The notes beneath the pieces are model-generated. The model saw only the letters and a program-made list of their open reading frames with translations, searched no databases and was not told the DNA's origin. The position numbers and the translations under genes were made by a program. Shown here in pieces: positions 24,701-33,612 of a stretch of 64,000 nt of DNA (the stretch's first letter is position 1; each line of letters opens with the position of its first letter). Origin of the DNA: Scenedesmus sp. ARA3 (Eukaryota; Chlorophyta; Chlorophyceae; Sphaeropleales; Scenedesmaceae); assembly GCA_004335835.1 (NCBI GenBank), contig RWJK01000644.1, positions 62,318-126,317 on the forward strand, written 5' to 3'.

Positions 24701-25138
24701 CACATGCATCGTGCCACTGCTGCCCGCTGCCTCTCACGCTACGCAACCGATTGCAATGTCAATGTGTCTCCTATTGCAGACCTGACCAGCACCTTCAGCA
24801 GTGCGCTGAAGCTGGGTGAGACAGACAGCCTGGAGGCTGCGCTGCTCAGCAAGGGCCTGCACCAGGAGCGCAGCCTCAACCACACCAGCGACTCCTTCAA
24901 GCGCTTCATGGCACACCTGGGGTGTGATGAGGCAGGAGGGCTGGCCACTGGGCTGAGTGGCAATGCCTTAGAAGGTATGCTGGATGGCAATGCTGCAGGG
25001 TTCAACCCGCAGGACTTCCTTGCAGGAAACTCGCGGGGGAGGGGTGGCGCAATGGATGCGGCGGCTGCGGCAGCGATTGCCGCAATTGATGCGGAGGCGC
25101 AGCAGCAGCGAGGCAAGCAGCTGCAGAGCAGCAAGTGA
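18798..25138 (+). CDS. CBP60-like (CBP60g/SARD1-type) protein, putative DNA-binding transcription factor
   Basis: Thirteen exons, phase-consistent: 18798-18845, 18942-19114, 19415-19610, 20027-20110, 20405-20476, 20776-20952, 21173-21378, 21588-21837, 22137-22253, 22687-23073, 23380-24079, 24335-24550, 24780-25138; 994 residues. Residues about 65-440 follow the plant CBP60 core in order: LELKFNHKC; AEIFVDLINQ..VSVIDGDAY; HVGTVVVALQNGRAKLPEV; FVTDKNDTFHFGDG..HFRLLAL; NTFVVKTQRALNDYRKSAYP; HYRDELTRLRYIGAITAARL; VDSVQSLKQLLEYV; and a C-terminal core segment. CBP60g/SARD1 bind GAAATTT-type promoter DNA, and some members bind calmodulin. The C-terminal half is unlike plants: poly-Q/poly-A plus short SEAM repeats. 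A loop with extra cysteines (CVSQDCMLCKNNPHKTC) is also specific. No calmodulin site could be identified by eye. The family call rests on my recognition of the order of motifs. Confidence 0.68.
23398..23572 (+). repeat. Short tandem peptide repeats in the CBP60-like protein
   Basis: Within exon 11 the peptide repeats a unit of about 8-11 residues with core R-x-Q/H-S-E-A/T-M: LRMQSETM, MRSQSEAM, LRTQSEAM, LGSHSAAM, LRTHSEQV. Poly-Ala and poly-Gln surround it. It looks like recent in-frame expansion. Confidence 0.85.
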
Positions 25139-27323
25139 CACGGTGCGGGTGCAGGCCAGCTTGCGGGTGGTGGCGGGTGTGTGGTGTGGCGGCGACAGCA
25201 CTTGATCTGCTGGGACGGCCGCCGCATGGAGTGCCGGGGTACAGCGAATGGGGCTGCTGCATTTGGCAGCCGCTGGGAGTCCGTGGAAGAGGTTTGGTCT
25301 TGTTGCGGTGTGGTTTGATTGGAGCTTTCATCTGTCCAGGTGTTGTTGCGCATCTGCGAGCTGGAACAAGTGCCTTTCGGCACATCAAATGTCGGCGTGA
25401 CATTTCATTTAGATGGCCGCATGCTGCTGGTGGGCATTTTGAGGGCGGGAAACATTTGGTTGTCGGGTGGTGAAGTTGCTTTCATAGCTTTCATAGTCTG
25501 CCGCTGTCTGCTGCTGGCAACTGGCCATTGGCCCTTGCTGCTGCACGGTCCCCGCTTGTCATGCCTGCGCATGCGGGGTGCAACGACTGTCTCCTGCTAA
25601 ATGCTTTTGATTTGATGAATGCGGTGTGCTGAGAATATGTTGCAGCTGCAATCATTTTGTGAAGCAGTGCATTTGGAAGTTGCTGCATGTCTTGGGTTGG
25701 AGTTGTCAACAGCTGTGGGCATGTTGTCTGCTGAACCTGGCCGTAGCAGTGAAGCGGCAGCAGCATTGCTGGCTAACCACGCGCTGCCATCATGCAGCAT
25801 TGGGGCAACGACACTTGCACTTGCCGCGGCTACAGAGTGTGACAATGGTCCATTGAAGCTGAATGTTGCTTACACTCAAGGTTGCTGTGTGGCGTGCTCC
25901 TGTCGGCTTCTCGACACATACGCTTCTGTGCAATGTGTGCCAGCGACTGGCGGCAGTGGTGTGGATGTGCGTAGTGAACAGCAGGCCTAGCCATCCCAGC
26001 ACTGCACAACGTTGCAGCATGTGTCTTCCAGCGTCCCCTGGACCAGCAGTCTGTCCTGCACACATGCAGTCTGCGCAATAGATGGAGTACTGATCTGTCT
26101 TGCTTATACACACCGCACAGCATGCATACACTACTATAGGTGGCCTGCTATGTGCATCTGGAGAATGCCATCCATGCCTGCATGTGCACGTACACAGCAT
26201 CATCGCAGTGTGGCAAAGCTGCTGGCCACAAGTGTTTCACAGCGGCGCTGGGATAGCAACCAGCTGGCTGTTGCTTTGCTGCTGGAACCCCCTTGTGCTT
26301 CCACAGTGCTTCATGTTTCTGCTGCCTTAGTCTTTGCTGTGCGCCTTGCCTAGCTGTGCAGCTTGTTGGGCTGCGCTTGGAACGACTGCGTTTGTGGGGA
26401 AGGTCTGCTGCCTGGTGTCAGGCACTCATGGTTGTGAACTCTCATTTGGTACTTGGGCTGCACCATGGTTGCGAGGCATTGCTACATGGACGTTTCATGA
26501 GTGCTGTGTCTGCTGCCACCAGCAAACAAGCCAGCTGGCTGCATCAGCGCTCCCCTTGTCTGCAGCCATTGCAAACATCCTTCACAGTGTGTGTCTCCCT
26601 TCCACATTCATACATTTAATCACTGGACAGCATGCTTGTCTGGTAGTTTGCAGCCGGTTACCTGCAGCAGTTGTGACTTGCACATGGTGTCGAGCACAGA
26701 AAGCGTTGACAACACCTCTCCAGGCAGCAATGCAGGAAGTGTCCAGTTGTGCACCAATGCCAGGCAGGCAACTGCTTGCTCCGTCCTGCATTTGCAGCAG
26801 CTGCTACTCTTTTAACAAGGTGTTGGTGTGTTGCACAAATACAATGTTCCGTGCACTATCTGGCCGAGTTGGTTACTGCATGCCTGGCATTCTGCAAGCT
26901 GTCCTCAGCATGTATGTGTTACATGCCAGCCATTGCTGGGTGGGCCGGGGTGACCTGGGTTCAGCGCATATAAATAGTCCACCTTCCACTGTCCTCAATC
27001 TTCAAACTAATTCATTTCCAGCCCTCATTGCTCCAACCATGCCTCTGGTCTTGCTTCCAACACTAGAAACAAACACAATGCCATCACTGATGACACGGCA
27101 AACGCAGCAGCGGTGTGAAAAGTACAAGTTCCACAGCAAGGCGGTGCCGCATAGCCACCAAATCAGCATTGAGCGCTCACTGAGCAGCAGCGTGCCATAG
27201 ATGACACAACACATGGCAGCTACTTGGTGTAGTACACCAGCCACAGCTGCTGTGCTGCTGCATCAAACCTGTGAATCTGCTGCTAGCAGCATGTCGCTGT
27301 GGCATAGCCACCAGAAGGTCCGC
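25139..27323. other. Intergenic region between convergent CBP60-like and ZMYND10-like genes
   Basis: About 2.2 kb without a supportable gene. The upper strand is G/T-rich over much of 25.1-27.0 kb, as expected for a long 3' UTR of the CBP60-like gene. A reading frame at 26334-27200 has no domain, coding composition or splice support. Confidence 0.45.
26919..26923 (-). terminator. Possible TGTAA poly(A) signal of the ZMYND10-like gene
   Basis: TTACA on the upper strand gives TGTAA, the usual chlorophyte polyadenylation signal, about 400 bp after the stop codon on the minus strand. It is a five-base motif, so chance occurrence is possible. Confidence 0.35.
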
Positions 27324-30300
27324 TTACGGCTTGACAGTGGCTGTGTCCATCACGCTGATCTTGCTGGCTGGCGCTGCTGCCCTGGCTTTGACTGCTGCGC
27401 TGGCGCCTGGCTCAGCCGCCAACGCCTCTGGCGGCACCAGCACTGTGATGGCACCACCGACAGGGTGGTAGGCAAACCATGTGCCTTCTGTGCGGTCCCG
27501 CTCGGTGGGCTGCAACAGAGGGAAGGTCAGGCAAGGCCGGCTAGATGAGTTACATGACGCGGAACATGCAGTGTGCAAATGAAAGCACCGCGGCTGAACT
27601 GGCATGCTTGCACTGCATGCAGCCTGCCACATTCAGACGCGAACTAACGACCTGGTTGCCCTGCTTGCTGAAAACGCAACAAAACGACGGTTGCTGCCTA
27701 CAAACTTTGCTGCAGCGCTCACCCTGTCGGCCTTCTTCAGCCGCAGCTGCAGCGCGAAGCCATCAGCCGCCAGCAGCCCCACAGTGAGCCACAGGCCAGG
27801 TGGCGGGCCGCCGTCTGCTGCTGTGCTGCTGCGCAGCGGCACCTCAGGCAGCTGCAGCAATGCCTCAGCCACACTGCCCATGAAGTGCACAGCCACCTGC
27901 AGGCAAAATAGCAGGAAGAAAGTGCACTTGCCGATCCTCAGCGATTTCAGGGCAGTTGCTTGTCAGCAGCTTAGCTGTGAGTATGTGCAGGGCACATGCT
28001 TCCTTGCACTGAAGTGCATGCCTCCTCAAGCAGAATGTGGCTGGCAAGCGCTTTGCTACTGTGCGTTCGCTGCAGGGCAGGTGTCAGTTGGGCGCTGCCA
28101 GAGTTACCCCAGCCAGCAGGTGTGCAGTGTGCAGAGTTACGCATATGCTGCAGCAGTTACTGACAGCAGCATGGCTCACCTTGCCCTTGGTTGGTAGCGC
28201 ACGGGTGCTATCAACCCCCATGCCGGCAAGCCTGTACCGCTTCCCACACACCGCTGCTGCATCAACTCTGCTGCTGGCACTGCCACTGCTGCTGCTGGCA
28301 CTGCCACTGCTGCTGCTGGCAGGTTTGCCTTTACTGCCTGCTGCTGCTGCTGCTGCCGCCGCCGCTGCTTGCTCGCTGCTGATGGTGACGGGCTCTGCAG
28401 GCCTGCTGCCATCCAAGGTGGCGCTGAACTCACACCAGTGCTCCCACATGCCGCCAGAATTCACCTGCAGTGCACAGCATCACGGCGTGTGGGCACCACT
28501 GTAATTGCCGCAACTCTCTTGATGCCATGCAGCAGCAGCGCAGCGCTTGACCCTCCTGCAGCTACCTGCTGTGCAGTCCCGCACCCACGGATGGAAAGGC
28601 CGTCGCACATGCACAGCACCAGCTACACAACCAAACAACACCTAGAGCAAAGGGACCCGCGCCTCACCTGCCGCGAGCACACAACCCTGATGGGTGCTGC
28701 CAGCACAGCTGCCTCGTCTGCTCCGCCTCCATCCAGCAAGCTGCAGGCCTCACTGCTGCCGGCAGCCCCTGCTGTGTGCTGCTTGCCTAGCTGCTGCTGC
28801 TGCTCGATCTGGCACATCATCTCAAACGACTCCAGCATGCCCTTCAGCCGCTCCTGCGCCAGCTGCTTTGCTGCTGCGCCAAACTGCGCCTTCTTCTGCT
28901 GCTTGGCTATCGTGCGCCAGTCATTGCCGTGCAGCAGCCGCTCCCGCAGCGCTGGCACCTGCATAAGGCAGTGCAATACAGCCAGGATAGTGAGCATTGC
29001 ACGGACGCTGGCACCCTAGCAGGTCTATGCAGAAGCTACAGGGGCTCTCATTCAGCAGAACATGAGAGAGTCGGTGCACAGGGTGGCGGCCCTGCAGACA
29101 ACGCAGGCAACAACACGATACAGTGATCGGCAGCATGCATGTTTGCGTACATCTGCTTGCACATTCGTAGAGGCAGGCAAGTGCCCCGCACCCTGCCACC
29201 ACGCACCTGCTCCAGTATGAGCCTGCTGCCTGCCCCGCCTGCTGCTGCTGCTGCTGCATTGTTGATGCCCAGCGCCATCTCGTCCAGCACGCGTGCCAGC
29301 TGGCGCAGCACTGGCAGCTGGTCCATCAGCAGCTCATGCAGGTGGCGCTGCAGCTTGAGCAGGCACCCGCGCCTGCCACACAGCATGCAGCAGCACAGGG
29401 CAGGAAGATGTTACGCACAGTTGGACAACACGGGATGCAGCATGCACAGCGAGTTGGACTGTCCACTGTCGCGCAGTTTGGTTGAGCACAGCAGACACAG
29501 GGATGAAGCACGCGGTTTGCAACTGGTGTGCTGGCAGCCCCGGCTCACCTGTACTCATCTGGGTCGTACTTGGCCCTGCAGGCTGGCTCCACCAGCAGGT
29601 TCACCAGCGACAGCCACACCTGCACACACACAACACCCAACGACAGCACATTCAGCATGGTACACATGTTTGGAGGCAGCACTGCAAGCACAGATTCGCG
29701 AACAAAAGTGATCATATGCATTGCTGTAGTTGACCAAATCCACCCGCCCCACCACGCACCTGCCCATCCAGCTGTGTGATCTTCATCCTGTCTGCTGGTG
29801 GCACCACCTGCCAGCGGCCATCAATGAACTTCTCTGTCTGCAGGGCAGCAGCAACAGGCATGAAGATGAGCAGCATCAGCCCAAAATCTTATAAATGTGC
29901 ACCTGAAGCATGTGCAAGAGCGTCGCGGTGCGTGAGCAGTCACTTGCCATCACTTGCTGGGTCCAGCTATGCAGCAGACGCAGCAACAAGCCGTATGCAA
30001 ACTCGGTGCATGACAAACCTATCCAACGCACTAGCACTGCTCACAGCAGCAGCAGCAGCGTGGTGTGCTGCCCCACCACCCACCTTGCCGCCCTTCCTGC
30101 TGCGCACCCAAGGGGGTGCCTCCACCAGCGGAAGCAGCGCCATCACCGCATCGTGCGCGCCCAGCAGGCGCGACATGAGCCCCAGCGGCAGCGAGGTGAC
30201 GTGGTCGCTCAGGTAGCGCAGGATGGTCAGCCCACACAGCGCTGCGGCAAAGTCTGTCTCTGCCCGCTTGTCTTCCAGCTCCTGCAGGGGGCTCAGCGCC

Positions 30301-31861
30301 AGCACCTCCTGCACGCTGCGCTCTGCAGTTGACAAAAATTCAAAACATGACATGCAGAGGCGTGTGTCACAGAGGCGCAGGTGGATTTGTACATGGCTTG
30401 TGTTGATAGCATGCCATACAAAGCCACGAGGCTATGCGGTGCCATGCCCAATCGCAGCTGCTGATGTTGCAGGAGCATGGCTGCTGCAGCTGCAGCGGCC
30501 CGTGAGCAGGTGGCGATGCACTGGCAGCGGACAACCTGTACAACCACAGCCGGCCCACCTGGTGCGTTGGCATACGCGTGTGCTGCACCGCTGTTGAGAT
30601 GTGTGAGCTTGCGCACAGCCCAGTCTGCCAGCTCAAGCAGTGCATCCTCATCCAATGCCTCACATGCATGCCGGTGAAACAGCAGCACCTGCAGCAGCAG
30701 CGGCAGCAGCAGCAACGGCACTATCAGAGAGCAGTTTTGGCAGCAGAAACTGCTCAAGCGTACTGCAGCGCTGGCTAGTGCATGGCGCTGTGCTGCAAGC
30801 ATGTGAAGCACGCTTGCAGGACTGATGAGGCACGTAGCTGGTGGTTTCCTGCAAGCAGATAAGCCGCTTAGGATAGCAAGCGTTGCTCACCTCCAGCAGG
30901 TTTGCTACAGCCGCCTCGTGGTACAGCAGCACGTATGAAGTAGCGGAGTCCACATGCTCTGCCAGGTGTTCCTTAAGCAGTGGCAAGAGCCGCTCCTTCC
31001 ACGCCTGCAGGACAGCACACCACGAACGTGCCACGTGCCACCTTGGCCTTGAGATAGCTTTCCACTGCTTGCAACCAGTGCCACTGGTTGCTGCTGATGC
31101 TGTAGCGCGCAGCTGTTGCCTGCTACTGGTGGGCATGTGCTGGTTTCATTCGCTGGTATATGACGTCGCAGCAGCAGCAGCAGCAGCTCATTACTGGCTG
31201 TTCCTGAGTGTCATTATACTCAATATATGCAGCCTAGGTGACCATATCCCACCTCAATGACCAGCAGCTCTTGCACCAGCACCGACAGTTTGTCAAGCGA
31301 TAGCAGCAGCTCCAGCACAAACTCATCAGAGTGAGTTTGGGCATTGTAGTGCGCCTATCAGTGTAAGCAGGCAGAAGTGTGCACCACAACGCTTCGTGAT
31401 GCAGAGGCGACCTGTTCAGAAGGAGCCGCAACTAAGCAGCTACATCGCTTGCCCAAGTCAGTCTGTTCAACTTCAAGCCACCACATGCGGCATCTTTGGG
31501 CGGATTGGGTAGAAACACGTATGGCGCATGTCAATCTTCTACTGTAGGGGATTAGACCTGCTGCCCATTGAACTACGCACCTGCAGGTTCAGCTTTGAGA
31601 TGGCATCATGCTGCTTCATGAACTTGGAACTCCCAACCTGATCTATGGTGGTTGCTTGCAGCTGCTCAATCAGCTGTTCGGCTTCAAAAGCTGTGATGAG
31701 AGTCTGTGGGTAGAAGCAGCAGGTAGCATAGCAGCAGTAAGCAGGGTGGTGAGCCATGTGACCGCTGCACTGCCCTAGGCGCGTCCAGCAACGCTCACAG
31801 TGTTAGACGGTGATCTGTTCTCCTGAGATCGCAGCATCATTTGCTGTAGTGAGGCTGCCAT
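27324..31861 (-). CDS. ZMYND10-like axonemal dynein assembly factor lacking the MYND finger
   Basis: Thirteen minus-strand exons: 31861-31799, 31703-31581, 31354-31253, 31004-30891, 30688-30559, 30322-30084, 29837-29760, 29619-29549, 29372-29207, 28958-28668, 28464-28180, 27896-27723, 27509-27324; 673 residues, all phases agree. The ZMYND10 body is recognisable throughout: SSKFMKQHDAISKLNLQ, VLVQELLVIEAWKERLLP, YVLLYHEAAVANLLE, LTILRYLSDHVTSLPLGLMS, PPWVRSRKGGK, DGRWQVVPPADRMKITQLDG, VWLSLVNLLVEPACRAKYDP, LLKLQRHLHELLMDQLP and DWRTIAKQQKKAQF. ZMYND10 works with LRRC6 and chaperones in cytoplasmic pre-assembly of dynein arms. Where animal proteins end in a MYND zinc finger there is instead about 250 residues without a Cys cluster: a low-complexity spacer and a beta-rich-looking segment (WEHWCEFSATLDG, GLWLTVGLLAADGFALQLRL, GTWFAYHPVGGAITVLVPP). 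Confidence 0.85.
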
Positions 31862-32918
31862 CTTGCTGCTGACGGTGATGGCGCGCAAAGCAGAGTAGCT
31901 GCTGTCTGCGGTGACCGATTGCAGTTTTCAGGGGCAAAAACGTCAATTCAACAGACTTTAAGTAATTTAACGTTGAGAGTGAACACGACAGCGCTCTTGT
32001 TACTCCAGCCCGACACTACACGCAGCACTGCATCCTTGACAAAGTCACTCATCGATCGTCGAAGTCGTTTTTGCCTTCATGGCCTCGGTTATACCTGCAG
32101 TCGTCACCTGCTGGTGTTCTGTACCAGGGGTTTGACCACACTGTGATTGGACCATTTTGCAGCTGCAGCTGCTTCGACCGCCCGTCAACAACAACGGCAA
32201 CTGGTGCCAGCCTCTTTGTTGCCATGTCATGCAATTCAAGTGACCGAAGATCTGCAGCTGCAGCTGCTCCACTGCAGTGCACTGCTGATGGTCAGCTGGC
32301 TGATGGTCAATGGTGGCGCCAGCTGCTACAGCAGCAGCAGCAGCAGCAGCTCCAGCTGGTGTTGACCAGCAAGTAGTTGCGAAAACAATTCGTTGTTTTG
32401 CAACACAGCCTGTGCAGCAGCATCAACATTAGCAGCAGCAACAGCGGCAGCAGCAGCTGTGACACAGCAGCAGCCAGGAGCTGACTCAGGCTGGTGCAGC
32501 TGTTTCCGACATGAAATAGCAAAGTATTTATCAGCCTTTTAGCAAAGTAAAAGCTGTTTAAGGTCTTCAGATAGCCTCAGGCTAACGGAGGCCTTTGTGG
32601 ATTCCAAGATTCAAAGAGCCCACGTGGCTGACGTGGGGACATACTTCCTACCTGCTGTTCGTATGCGCGACGTTGACGTGGAAGACGCTGCGGATTTTAG
32701 GATGTCGGCGTTCTGACGTACGTTCCGCTGGCATTCAGCCCTAGTTCCACACACACCGAAGTTCGTGGTCGACGAGGACACGTTTGCCTGACTCTATCCG
32801 CCACATACCGGCTATTGTTTCCCCTACTGATATTCAGACGTGCTTTCTGTGTTCTCCGCAGGTCTTGGTAGCAGTTTGCTGCTGAAACAGCAAGTGAAGT
32901 CTCAACAGCAACATCACG
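31862..32918. promoter_or_regulatory. Divergent promoter region (ZMYND10-like / Cu-ATPase)
   Basis: This 1.06-kb gap separates two divergent start codons. The left half is CAG-rich without a credible gene. The right half, nearer the ATPase, is less repetitive and carries the CACGTG/TGACGTGG cluster listed separately. Promoter function is inferred from position. Confidence 0.5.
32621..32681. promoter_or_regulatory. G-box and two TGACGTGG motifs upstream of the Cu-ATPase
   Basis: CACGTGG at 32621-32627 is followed by TGACGTGG at 32629-32636 and again at 32674-32681. These match plant-type bZIP (G-box/C-box hybrid) cores. A GTAC, the core bound by Chlamydomonas copper regulator CRR1, occurs at 32718-32721, but a single four-base match has little weight. 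The sites are about 200-300 bp before the start codon. Confidence 0.4.
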
Positions 32919-33568
32919 ATGGCTCCTTCGGCTTCTGTCCTGCATTGTCAAGAGGAAACTGGGGTGCCGGATCCTCCATGTGCCTGCTCAGACGGAGACC
33001 CTTGCTGCTGCGACCGTGTTGCGTTCCAGTCCAAGCAGGCCTCCACCATCACTGTGATGTGCTTCTGCTCATGCTCCGCATGCAAGTGCAATGCAGCCGC
33101 AGCAGGTGCATTCGGACAGGTGAGGCCATGCTTTGTTGTATCCATCTTTGACCGCACACACTGTGCTGGTACGCCCTGGTGTGCATCGCGCCAGCGTCCC
33201 CAGCTCTGCCAGCCTGAGGTAGCTGCCTGCCCAGCAATGGCCAGCATGCATACTCTCGTCCTTGCATGCCTGAATTGACACAGGTGCTTTAACGGCTTTG
33301 GTTTGCTACACTTCTGCACATTCATGTCTGCGTTGCTGAACAGGCCAGCCCGTATGTCAAGGCACCCGCAACCCCAGGCGTGGTGCCACAACACAGGGCC
33401 CCGCTGCCTGGCCTCGCCTCACTACTGACAATAGAGCCGCAGGACACTGATTGCAGCAGTGACCACCTGCAGCAGTGGCTGGACACAGCTGCGATGCTGC
33501 TGCAGCAGCCTGGCTTGAATGTAGAAGCAGTCAAGCTCAGCAGGAGACTGGGTGCTCTGCAGCTGTTT

Positions 33569-33612
<44 letters not shown>

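Noticed and set aside
26334..27200. A 288-codon plus-strand reading frame in the CBP60-ZMYND10 gap
   Set aside because: No domain, no coding-like composition and no splice context. It fits a G/T-rich 3' flank.
31535..31595. tRNA-like sequence on the minus strand (GTAGTTCAATGG followed by a possible loop)
   Set aside because: It lacks a T-arm with GTTCRA and a matching acceptor stem, and lies within a ZMYND10 intron next to the donor.
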